Shown here: in pieces, positions 54,541-63,445 of the stretch
Layout of the letters: the number at the start of each line of letters is the position of its first letter
Position numbering within the stretch: position 1 is the first letter of the stretch
Assembly (NCBI RefSeq): GCF_001968815.1
Contig: NZ_MIEQ01000029.1
Coordinates: 1-64,000 of the forward strand
Source: Motiliproteus sp. MSK22-1
GTDB lineage: Bacteria > Pseudomonadota > Gammaproteobacteria > Pseudomonadales > Balneatricaceae
Length of the DNA: 64,000 nucleotides
Direction: 5' to 3'
Made by a program: the position numbers and the translations under genes
The notes under the pieces: model-generated
What the model was told of the DNA's origin: nothing
Databases searched by the model: none
What the model saw: only the letters and a program-made list of their open reading frames with translations

Positions 54541-57500
54541 ATGGCATTAAAAATCACAAACGCAATATTGGAAACCGCTAAAGGGTTAGCACTTCAGGGT
54601 GATGTTGCGGGTGCCTGGAAAGTATTGGAACTGGCGGGTGATACCTATGCTGCGGGGGCTTATCAAATTATCAACGAGTATGGGGATCCTCAATCCGCAT
54701 TCGCTCGCATTGTTGAAGCTCAGTGGACGTTACACGCGAACACTGTGAATCCAGATGCTCTTGACACATTATTTTTGTCAGTGGGCCAGCAGCATCTGGA
54801 ACAGTATTTGGACCTGATTGAAGATGGCCTTGAAGCTGATCTATATCGCTTGCCAAATACTAAGCAAATTGAAGCCAGTTATCGAAAGGCTGTAGAAGAT
54901 CATGGATTACCTGCTTTGACAGCAATTGATTCCGTATTCAGCTATTGGGACTTGCAGTTGGAAAGTACGGCACAGCTAGGTGATGCTAAGGATTTGAGTT
55001 GGGCGACTATGTTACAGCTCGAACCAGAACGGATCGTTTACGATTCGGATGTGTTTGAGGATCTGAGTTTTAATCCTATTGAAGAGGTTTTAAAAACAAC
55101 GGCCAAATTGTTCGAAAATAGTGCGTTTGAGTTCAGATTCGAAGCAGGGGCATTTTATGATTTCTTTTATGAATCGGTAGAACTCCTATGGTCAGCAGCA
55201 GAGGAAGTGTTAGGACAACAGTTTGCTAATAGAGACCCGCAGATCGAGGGAGCTATCCTTAAGGTCTTTGAAGCCATTGAAATAAACTATGATCCTGACA
55301 AAACCAACCGGATAATTTCTCAAGCTATTAACGAGAATAAAGGAGGTAATGATCAAGCGAAATCTTTGTTAATTAGCCAGTTAGACTTACTTATTGGTAA
55401 CAGCTTTCAATCCGATGGCATGACAAGAGAGGAAGCCATTGTAAAAGCACAAGAGCTATATCTTGACCTCCGTGATAATCCTCGTGATCTAAATCTTATT
55501 GATTTTTCATCACAAACTGCCACGCAGATAGACAATGCGGTTAGCCAGACTAATGCTGAAGGTCTTGCGTATCGTTATGCGTTGTTAAATCTCAACCCCT
55601 TCGTCATTACAGGAAATGACGATATCTATAGCCAATATAATCAAAACGGAGAGCTGGATCTTTATGATCCAGAAACTGAAACGGGTGGGATCACGGAGAG
55701 CTACTTGGTCGATCGTACCCATTTCCTGCTCCAAATACTGGATCGCAATTTAAATGATTCAACTGCCGTTACACGAGGAGTAGCTTCTGGCGAGCATAGT
55801 CAGGAATACTATCTGGACTATGGCACAGATACGTTTGCAATGACATCTGATGTTTCTGCATATAGTGAAGACAGGCCCGCTGTTCCTGACGGAGTTAAAG
55901 CCTATATTTTCGGGGATGAAGCCAGCAATTTCGATATTAATGGTGGTGATCAGGCAGATCGCCTATACGGCGGCGCGGGAACCGACATTGTAAAGGGGGC
56001 TGAAGGCGACGACTACATCGAAGGAAACCAAGGCTATGATATTCTTCATGGCGGTGAAGGAGCTGATGAACTCCATGGCGGTGAAGGTAATGATTTTCTG
56101 CATTCCAATGGGCAAAGCAATGTCACTGACGGAGCTATAGACACGATTTACGGCGATAAGGGTGACGACAAGTTCTTTCTTAACTCAGGAGACCTGGCTT
56201 ACGACAGTGAGGGAACTGATACTTATTATGTAGCTACTGAAGCTGGCGGTGGACGGGTCATCATTGATGACACTGACCAAAAAGGTTCATTGGTTATCAA
56301 TGGCCAAGTGATCCAAAACGCCTTTTATGAATCAGAAAACCAGTGGAGTGATCTTACCTACACTCTTGAATTAAGCGGTTTCTCACTATTGATCAGTGGC
56401 CCTGACGGCACGGATGTCGAGTTGAAGAACTTCACCAACGGTGATTTCGGTATTCATCTTGAAAGCGCTAGTGAGGAAGAGCCCGAAATCGTTACAGACA
56501 ATGTGATCCAAGGTGATCAAGAGTCCGATCCTGACGATGTCATTTATGATACCGCCGCTAACGATACCATTTTGGCTGGAGATGGTGACGATGTGGTTTA
56601 TCGACGAGACGGCGGTGATGACATCATTGAACTTGGAGACGGCGACGATAACCTTTATACCCAAACTGACGTTTCGGGGCGTATTACCGCAAAAGGTGAA
56701 GCTGGTCGGGATTACTTGGGTGCCGGCGTGGAGGGAGATGTGCTGGAAGGCGGTGTTGACGCCGATGCCCTCTATGGTAACAGTGGCGATGATCTATTGT
56801 TTGCCGAAGAGCAAGGTAGCGCCACAGACTTTATCTCACAAGGTGCTGAAGAACAGGGCAGTGGTTTGCAAGGTGAATGGTTTGATGCTGAGGGTGGTAA
56901 TGATCAAATATTCGGCGGTGCGGGCAATGATCTTGCCGCGGGTGGTGAAGGAGATGATCTAATTGTGACCGGTGGCGGGAGCGACTGGATCTGGGGTGAT
57001 TTGAATACGCACAGTAGTGGTGATGAGTGGAAGCAGTGGAGTGTAATCGAGGAATTCGATGGAACCCAATATACTTATCATTTGGAGAATATATATACGC
57101 AAAATGATGAAGGTGTTGGAAATGATGTGATCTATGCCGGAGCGGGTAACGATGTTGCATTTGGTGAAAAAGGCAATGATACACTTTTCCTTGAATCTGG
57201 GGATGATAAAGGGTGGGGCCAGGAAGGGGATGACGTGCTACTCGGGGGAGCGGGCGATGATCTGCTTCTTGGCGATAATGGAAGTCAAGAGAATGCAGAT
57301 CAGGATGGTTCTGATTTTCTCGATGGTGGCGCTGGGAACGATTTTCTCCAGGGGGATGGGGGTAATGATACGCTCTTTGGCGGTGATGATGACGATGAAT
57401 TATACGGCGACTCCGATGATCTTCATTCGGGCGATGACTACCTTGATGGTGGAGCGGGAACCGACATTCTGTTCGGAGCCGGAGGGAACGATACGCTCTA

Positions 57501-60500
57501 CGGCGGTGACGGGGATGACAAGCTCTATGGTGATGGCTCCAACGTGGCTGAGCAATACAAGGGCAATGACTTCATTGACGGTGGTGCCGGTAATGATGAG
57601 ATAGTCGGCGATGATGGCACTGATACCTTGCTGGGGGGCGATGGTGAGGACCTTGTATTTGGCGGTGCAGGTGATGATAGCCTCTATGGTGGTGAGGGCG
57701 ATGATGATCTCTACGGGGACTCCGCCGAAGTTGATGGCGAGAACCTGGGCAATGATTATATCGACGGAGGGGCTGGAAATGACATCATCGGTGGCGATGG
57801 TGGCGCCGATACCTTGCTGGGTGGAGAAGGCGATGATCAGCTCTTTGGTGAATTCAGTGACACAGATGTTGAATTCCATGCGGATGACTATCTGGATGGT
57901 GGTTCTGGGAATGATGTGCTCGTAGGGGCTGGTGGCGATGATTCCCTGATGGGAGGTGAAGGCAACGATGAGCTGTACGGCGATAGCTCCGAATTGGCTG
58001 ATGAATTCCATGGCGATGATATCCTTAACGGCGGTGCCGGGGATGACATTTTGGCGGGATATGGTGGTGATGACCTTCTATCGGGCGGCGAAGGTGATGA
58101 TGAAGCCTTGGGTGGTAAGGGTGATGATATTATTGCCGGTGGTGATGGCCACGATGTTATTTACGGTGGTCAAGGCAATGATCAACTCTCTGGCGACTCG
58201 GGTGATGATGTTGTCTACGCTAATGAAGGTGACGATACGGCCGATGGGGGGAGCGGGGACGATACGCTCTTGGGTGCAGGCGGTGATGATTCCCTGATGG
58301 GAGGTGAAGGCAATGATGAGCTGCACGGTGACAGCTCTGATACGGCCATAGGACTCCAGGGCGATGATGTCCTTGACGGCGGTGCCGGAGATGACATTTT
58401 AATAGGTTATGGCGGTAACGACCGTTTATCGGGTGGGGATGATCATGATTACCTTTACGGTGATAAGGGCGATGATCAACTTTGGGGTGACTCAGGAAAT
58501 GACGTTGCCTATGGCGGTGAAGGAAACGATACACTGTACGGAGGAGCGGGCAATGACTCTCTCTACGGAGGTGACGGCGATGATGTAATCGAAGGGGGGG
58601 ACGGCGATGACTTTATTTTGGCAGGGCGTGGCAGTGATACCCTGATCGGCGGTGAGGGGGAGGATATCTATCTTTACAGATCCGGTGATGGTCGTGCTAG
58701 CATTCAGGATTTCGCCGTTAATACACTGTTGTTTGGGCCTGGAATCAGCTATAGCAGTTTGACACTGGGATTGGGGTCACTGAAAATTTCAACCGGCCAG
58801 CCGGGTGATGAAATTCATATAGAAGGCTTTGATCCAGATAACCCCTACCAGTCCAGTGGCATTACTCACTTCGAGTTTGATGACGGTACTGTCTTGACTC
58901 ATCAGCAGCTCATTGAAGCGATTGGGTTCGATTTCAAAGGAACCGAGGGTGACGATACTCTGGAGGGGACCTATGCAAAGGATCAACTGAGCGGTTTTTC
59001 AGGTAATGACACCCTCATTGCCAAAGATGGTGATGATACCTTGGATGGTGGCACAGGCGTCGATGCCATGAGTGGCGGTGCAGGCAATGACCGCTATATC
59101 GTGGATGATTCCGGCGATACCGTTGTCGAAAACGTCGATGAGGGGAATGATACGGTTGAGTCATCGATCAGCTATGCGCTGACGGAAAACGTAGAGAATC
59201 TCGAGCTGCAGGGCCTTGATGCCATCGACGGGGCAGGCAACGGGTTGGCCAATGTCCTGACCGGTAACGAGGCTGCCAATATCTTGCTAGGACATGCCGG
59301 TGATGACACATTGTACGGCGAAGCTGGCGACGATACCTTGGACGGCGGTGCGGGAACAGATCTTCTTATCGGTGGCTCGGGTGATGATACTTACCTGATT
59401 GATGATATTGATACGACGATTATCGAGTCCAGTGATTCCGGTTCAGACTCGGTCCTTTCGACGGTGACCTATACACTGGGATTCCATGTTGAAGCATTGA
59501 CGTTATCCGGGGCTAATGACATTGATGGAACCGGCAATGGCGAGGCCAATGCGATTTACGGCAATGACGGCGATAACTACCTTTACGGGATGGATAATAC
59601 GGACACTCTGTACGGTGGAGAAGGTAATGATACGCTTGATGGAGGGTTCGGAGCGGATGAGCTTCACGGAGGCCAGGGCGATGACCGCTATCTCGTTGAT
59701 GATGAGTCAGACCGTGTTTATGAAGCCGATAACCATGGCGTAGATACGATCGTATCCTTGGTAAACCTCGCTACTCTGGCGGATCATGTTGAGAATCTGG
59801 AACTCGTGGGCACGCAAGCCCTCGATGGTGCCGGAAACGCACTTGATAACCTGATCCTTGGCAATCAATTAAACAATAGCTTGGATGGAGCCGGGGGCGC
59901 GGATCAGCTTATTGGGCAGGGTGGAGATGATAGATACACCGTTGATCATTTGGATGACCGGGTCGTTGAGAATGCCAGTGAAGGGTTTGATCGGGTTGAA
60001 AGTAGCGTTGATTTTACCCTCTCTGACAATGTAGAGGAGTTGACGCTGGCCGGTACGGCCGTCAAAGGCATCGGTAATAACCTTTCCAACAATATCACCG
60101 GCAATGAAGTGGCCAATGAGCTTGAAGGGCAGGCGGGCAATGACCGCCTTTGGGGATCAGGTGGGGATGATCTTCTATTGGGTGGGACCGGTGAAGATGA
60201 TCTTTATGGTGGTGAGGGCAATGACACCCTTGACGGTGGTGAAGACAACGATCTACTGATTGGCGATACCGGTGCGGACGTCATGTCTGGTGGTCAAGGA
60301 GACGATGTCTACGATGTCGACAACGCTGAAGATAGGGTCATAGAACATGTCGGAGAAGGTTTTGACGTCGTTTTCAGCACAGTGGATCATACCTTAGCAG
60401 ATAACGTGGAGACGTTGCATTTACGTCGCTCCTCGTCCTCTGAAACCCTCATGACAGGGACCGGGAATCAGTTGGATAATCACCTTTACGGCAGCGTTGG

Positions 60501-63150
60501 AGGGGATGAGCTGTTCGGTATGGAGGGGAATGATTTTCTCGATGGGCAAGAGGGGGCTGACACATTGTTTGGTGGGCAAGGTGATGACCTCTATGTTGTT
60601 GATAACAGTGGTGACCAGGTTGTGGAGAGTGCCGATCAGGGCATCGACCGTGTCGAAAGCACGGTGACTTTCACCCTCAGTGATGACGTAGAGCATCTAA
60701 CACTGCTGGGAACTAGCAGTATTAGCGGTACCGGCAATGAGCGTGATAATACGCTGATCGGTAACGATAGCGATAACAGTCTTTTGGGCCATCAAGGCGA
60801 AGATCATATTGATGGTGCCGGTGGTAATGACTGGCTCGAAGGAGGGGAGAGTAATGATTATATCTACGGAGGCGATGATGCCATTATCGGCGACTACGGA
60901 GATTATGGTGACTATGGGGATTACGGAGACTACGGAGATTATGGCGACTTCGGCGACTATGGGGATTACGGTGATTATGGAGACTACGGAGATGTACAGT
61001 GCGAGATTACCTCCAATGATGACACCCTGTACGGCAATGAAGGGGATGATTTCTTAGACGGTGGTTCTGGCGATGATATGGTCTATGGTGGCGTAGGAAA
61101 TGACACCCTTTATGGTGGTGATGATGGATTACCCGCTGATGCCTGTTCCGCAGAGAGTGGGAATAGTGGCGGCGAGATAACCTATGCCAACAGCAATAAT
61201 GATCATCTCTATGGTGGCGCGGGTACCGATCTGCTTGAAGGAGGCAGTGGTGATGATCTGCTTGATGGCGGCACCGAACTGGACACCCTTCGTGGTGGTA
61301 CGGGTAATGATGTTTACTATGTAGACGGCTATTCAGAAGTGATCGTTGACCCCGCTGATGATGACGATGGAAGTGGTGGTGACGACGATGGGGATTGCGA
61401 CAATCACCATGGAGGTAAAGGTAACGAAGGGGTGGGCAACGGAGAGGATGCACCACCACCGGGCCACGATTACAATTGGAACGATGGGCCAGGTACATCT
61501 CCCGGTAACCCCGGCAGCAAAGGAGGCGGCAACAAAGGTATTCCCAAGGGACAAGGAAATGGCCAGGGGAACTCTGGTGGAAACAACGGAAATGGGCATG
61601 GAACGGAGTCAGGAAGTTGCGAGCAGAGTTGTGACTATGGTGAGTTTGACTTTCCACCGGGTGAAAATGAACCGACCACCCGTATTGTATGGCATACCGA
61701 TACGGTTGAAGAAAGCGCTGGCAACGGCTATGACAAGGTCTTCAGCACCGTTACTTATTCACTGACCGATCATGTTGAGGACTTGGAGCTTCTCGGCACA
61801 CAAGCGATCGATGGTAGCGGTAATGCAATGGATAATGTTATTGCAGGTAACAGCGCGGCGAACATCCTAGACGGTGGTCTCGGAAATGATATCTTAATTG
61901 GTGGGGACGGTGATGATACATACGTGATCGATACGGCAGACGATACTATTGTCGAGTCAGCAGGCGGCGGTAATGACACGGTTCGTAGTCATGTTTCGTT
62001 TGAACTGACAGACGTATTGGAAAACCTGGAACTGGTAGGCGAGACCGCAATTGATGCGTTGGGTAACGACTTGGATAATCGGTTATCCGGTAACCATGCA
62101 GACAATAACCTCTACGGTCTTGCCGGCAATGACACGCTTCAGGGCGGTAAAGGTAACGATAGGCTTGAAGGCGGTGCCGGTGAGGATATCTATATCTTTA
62201 ACATAGGAGATGGGTTAGATCGCATTGAAGACTCTCTCGGCGACAACCGTATTCATTTCGGCGAAGGGATTGATGTAGACAACCTTGTCGCGAGGATAGA
62301 CGAGCTCGACGGTATGATCAGTGTGCATCTTCGCCTGCGAGATGATAATGGCAATGAAATGAATGATCAGGGGTTGGACTTTGAATATGCAGCAGGGACA
62401 CTGAGTCCGATCTCGGCTTTGTTGCTTGCTGACGGGACTGAACTCTCGGTGAGTGATGTCGCTGTTGAGCAGCGACAAATCGACGGTAGCAAAAAGAGGG
62501 ACAATATTGCCGGTACTCAGCATGATGATACGATTTATGCGGGCAATGGCAATGATATGGTTTCCGGAGGCTGGGGCAACGATAGTCTATACGGCGAAAC
62601 CGGGCGAGACGAGATCAATGGCGAGGCTGGTGATGATCAATTGTTCGGTGGAAGTGGTGATGACGATCTATTCGGCGGTCATGGTGACGACGTATTGAAC
62701 GGCGAAGCGGATGACGATCAACTTCATGGCGGTTGTGGTAACGATACACTTTATGGGGGAGGAGGCTCCGATGTATACCAATTCGGCAGAGGTGATGCGA
62801 CTGATACCCTTGTCGAGGAGGGGGCCGGCATTGATGATTACGATAAGGTTCTGTTTGGTGCTCAAATTGAACAAGATCAATTGTGGTTTAGCCGCGTCGA
62901 TGATGATCTGAGGATTAGCATCATCGGAACTGATGATCAGATTAGCATAGAAGACTGGTATGTTGGGGAGGAGCATCGAGTGGATGCCTTTGAAACTTCA
63001 TCAGGAAGCCTTCTTCTTGAGAATCAGGTGGAACAACTGGTCAATGCAATGGCGGCATTTGCTCCTCCTGAAGCAGGGCAATTATCGCTGACCTCTGATT
63101 ATCAGGAAGCCCTTGCACCAGTTATCGCTGCAAGCTGGGACATTTGGTGA
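54541..63150 (+). CDS. Giant RTX calcium-binding protein (2869 residues)
   Basis: A very large, acidic, glycine- and aspartate-rich protein without signal peptide. Residues 1-385 are a unique helical N-terminal domain of unknown function. Residues about 390-900 match the RTX lipase at 49769. RTX nonapeptides then run almost to residue 1390, followed by a haemolysin-type related domain (about 1390-1470). Residues 1470-2110 hold about seven units of roughly 100 residues, each with a DRYIVDDSGDTVVEN-like strand set, a VENLELQG segment and an RTX block. Residues 2117-2152 are twelve GDY-type triplets; about 2273-2380 is a Gly/Asn-rich, cysteine-containing stretch. The C terminus (VEQLVNAMAAFAPP ... 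ALAPVIAASW) is typical of type I secreted RTX proteins. No catalytic motif was recognised. Roles as toxin, adhesin or surface protein are all possible. Confidence 0.88.
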   Translation: MALKITNAILETAKGLALQGDVAGAWKVLELAGDTYAAGAYQIINEYGDPQSAFARIVEAQWTLHANTVNPDALDTLFLSVGQQHLEQYLDLIEDGLEADLYRLPNTKQIEASYRKAVEDHGLPALTAIDSVFSYWDLQLESTAQLGDAKDLSWATMLQLEPERIVYDSDVFEDLSFNPIEEVLKTTAKLFENSAFEFRFEAGAFYDFFYESVELLWSAAEEVLGQQFANRDPQIEGAILKVFEAIEINYDPDKTNRIISQAINENKGGNDQAKSLLISQLDLLIGNSFQSDGMTREEAIVKAQELYLDLRDNPRDLNLIDFSSQTATQIDNAVSQTNAEGLAYRYALLNLNPFVITGNDDIYSQYNQNGELDLYDPETETGGITESYLVDRTHFLLQILDRNLNDSTAVTRGVASGEHSQEYYLDYGTDTFAMTSDVSAYSEDRPAVPDGVKAYIFGDEASNFDINGGDQADRLYGGAGTDIVKGAEGDDYIEGNQGYDILHGGEGADELHGGEGNDFLHSNGQSNVTDGAIDTIYGDKGDDKFFLNSGDLAYDSEGTDTYYVATEAGGGRVIIDDTDQKGSLVINGQVIQNAFYESENQWSDLTYTLELSGFSLLISGPDGTDVELKNFTNGDFGIHLESASEEEPEIVTDNVIQGDQESDPDDVIYDTAANDTILAGDGDDVVYRRDGGDDIIELGDGDDNLYTQTDVSGRITAKGEAGRDYLGAGVEGDVLEGGVDADALYGNSGDDLLFAEEQGSATDFISQGAEEQGSGLQGEWFDAEGGNDQIFGGAGNDLAAGGEGDDLIVTGGGSDWIWGDLNTHSSGDEWKQWSVIEEFDGTQYTYHLENIYTQNDEGVGNDVIYAGAGNDVAFGEKGNDTLFLESGDDKGWGQEGDDVLLGGAGDDLLLGDNGSQENADQDGSDFLDGGAGNDFLQGDGGNDTLFGGDDDDELYGDSDDLHSGDDYLDGGAGTDILFGAGGNDTLYGGDGDDKLYGDGSNVAEQYKGNDFIDGGAGNDEIVGDDGTDTLLGGDGEDLVFGGAGDDSLYGGEGDDDLYGDSAEVDGENLGNDYIDGGAGNDIIGGDGGADTLLGGEGDDQLFGEFSDTDVEFHADDYLDGGSGNDVLVGAGGDDSLMGGEGNDELYGDSSELADEFHGDDILNGGAGDDILAGYGGDDLLSGGEGDDEALGGKGDDIIAGGDGHDVIYGGQGNDQLSGDSGDDVVYANEGDDTADGGSGDDTLLGAGGDDSLMGGEGNDELHGDSSDTAIGLQGDDVLDGGAGDDILIGYGGNDRLSGGDDHDYLYGDKGDDQLWGDSGNDVAYGGEGNDTLYGGAGNDSLYGGDGDDVIEGGDGDDFILAGRGSDTLIGGEGEDIYLYRSGDGRASIQDFAVNTLLFGPGISYSSLTLGLGSLKISTGQPGDEIHIEGFDPDNPYQSSGITHFEFDDGTVLTHQQLIEAIGFDFKGTEGDDTLEGTYAKDQLSGFSGNDTLIAKDGDDTLDGGTGVDAMSGGAGNDRYIVDDSGDTVVENVDEGNDTVESSISYALTENVENLELQGLDAIDGAGNGLANVLTGNEAANILLGHAGDDTLYGEAGDDTLDGGAGTDLLIGGSGDDTYLIDDIDTTIIESSDSGSDSVLSTVTYTLGFHVEALTLSGANDIDGTGNGEANAIYGNDGDNYLYGMDNTDTLYGGEGNDTLDGGFGADELHGGQGDDRYLVDDESDRVYEADNHGVDTIVSLVNLATLADHVENLELVGTQALDGAGNALDNLILGNQLNNSLDGAGGADQLIGQGGDDRYTVDHLDDRVVENASEGFDRVESSVDFTLSDNVEELTLAGTAVKGIGNNLSNNITGNEVANELEGQAGNDRLWGSGGDDLLLGGTGEDDLYGGEGNDTLDGGEDNDLLIGDTGADVMSGGQGDDVYDVDNAEDRVIEHVGEGFDVVFSTVDHTLADNVETLHLRRSSSSETLMTGTGNQLDNHLYGSVGGDELFGMEGNDFLDGQEGADTLFGGQGDDLYVVDNSGDQVVESADQGIDRVESTVTFTLSDDVEHLTLLGTSSISGTGNERDNTLIGNDSDNSLLGHQGEDHIDGAGGNDWLEGGESNDYIYGGDDAIIGDYGDYGDYGDYGDYGDYGDFGDYGDYGDYGDYGDVQCEITSNDDTLYGNEGDDFLDGGSGDDMVYGGVGNDTLYGGDDGLPADACSAESGNSGGEITYANSNNDHLYGGAGTDLLEGGSGDDLLDGGTELDTLRGGTGNDVYYVDGYSEVIVDPADDDDGSGGDDDGDCDNHHGGKGNEGVGNGEDAPPPGHDYNWNDGPGTSPGNPGSKGGGNKGIPKGQGNGQGNSGGNNGNGHGTESGSCEQSCDYGEFDFPPGENEPTTRIVWHTDTVEESAGNGYDKVFSTVTYSLTDHVEDLELLGTQAIDGSGNAMDNVIAGNSAANILDGGLGNDILIGGDGDDTYVIDTADDTIVESAGGGNDTVRSHVSFELTDVLENLELVGETAIDALGNDLDNRLSGNHADNNLYGLAGNDTLQGGKGNDRLEGGAGEDIYIFNIGDGLDRIEDSLGDNRIHFGEGIDVDNLVARIDELDGMISVHLRLRDDNGNEMNDQGLDFEYAAGTLSPISALLLADGTELSVSDVAVEQRQIDGSKKRDNIAGTQHDDTIYAGNGNDMVSGGWGNDSLYGETGRDEINGEAGDDQLFGGSGDDDLFGGHGDDVLNGEADDDQLHGGCGNDTLYGGGGSDVYQFGRGDATDTLVEEGAGIDDYDKVLFGAQIEQDQLWFSRVDDDLRISIIGTDDQISIEDWYVGEEHRVDAFETSSGSLLLENQVEQLVNAMAAFAPPEAGQLSLTSDYQEALAPVIAASWDIW
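55711..57247 (+). repeat. Shared RTX module, copy 2
   Basis: Counterpart of 51325-52823. Past 57247 this copy continues into the long RTX tail while copy 1 breaks off. Recombination between the last near-identical blocks would delete about 4.42 kb and join the lipase to this tail in frame. Confidence 0.85.
60889..60996 (+). repeat. Coding 9-bp tandem repeat (GDY triplets)
   Basis: Twelve tandem GGN-GAY-TAY units encode Gly-Asp-Tyr, with one GDF and a final GDV. Synonymous third bases vary (GGC/GGA/GGT/GGG, GAC/GAT, TAC/TAT), so the array is not freshly amplified at the DNA level. It lies inside the giant RTX gene. Confidence 0.9.
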
Positions 63151-63220
63151 TTTAATTTTAACCTAAGGATTTAATTTAGGTGGGCAGTACAAGGATGTGC
63201 TGCCAATATCTCATAACTAA

Positions 63221-63376
63221 GGTGTTTTTTGCTTTCCACAGTATAAGGCAACAACACTGGAACAAGATGGCTGGAAGTATGAACTGACTTTCCAGTACTT
63301 AGATGATGAAGATCCGGTGCAGCAGATAGTGTTCTCCGAGATCAATTTCAGATGTGTTGATACCCTGTCCACTTGA
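63221..63376 (+). pseudogene. Short coding remnant after the giant RTX gene
   Basis: A 51-codon open frame follows a TAA at 63218-63220 and has no start codon. It reads QDGWKYELTFQYLDDEDP then QQIVFSEINFRCVDTL, which looks like real protein sequence rather than chance. I do not recognise the family. It may be the tail of a deleted gene. Confidence 0.3.
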
Positions 63377-63445
63377 CGACAGTTAGTCCAGGTTAACCTG
63401 TAAAAAAACGAGTGATTCACAAAGCCTTTATCTTTTGAGGAAAAA

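Noticed and set aside
57400-58011. Antisense and alternate-frame open frames within the RTX repeats
   Set aside because: The GGN-GAY repeat composition keeps several frames open; products are low-complexity and mirror the RTX repeat. The same holds for those near 56386-57184, 58078-58534 and 60809-61765.
57247-62800. CRISPR-like regular repeats
   Set aside because: The periodic DNA encodes RTX nonapeptides in one open frame; there are no constant repeats with unique spacers and no cas genes.
47640-63150. Complete type I secretion system next to the RTX genes
   Set aside because: Only C39-like fragments are present; no ABC membrane/ATPase part, membrane-fusion protein or TolC homologue is encoded in the window.
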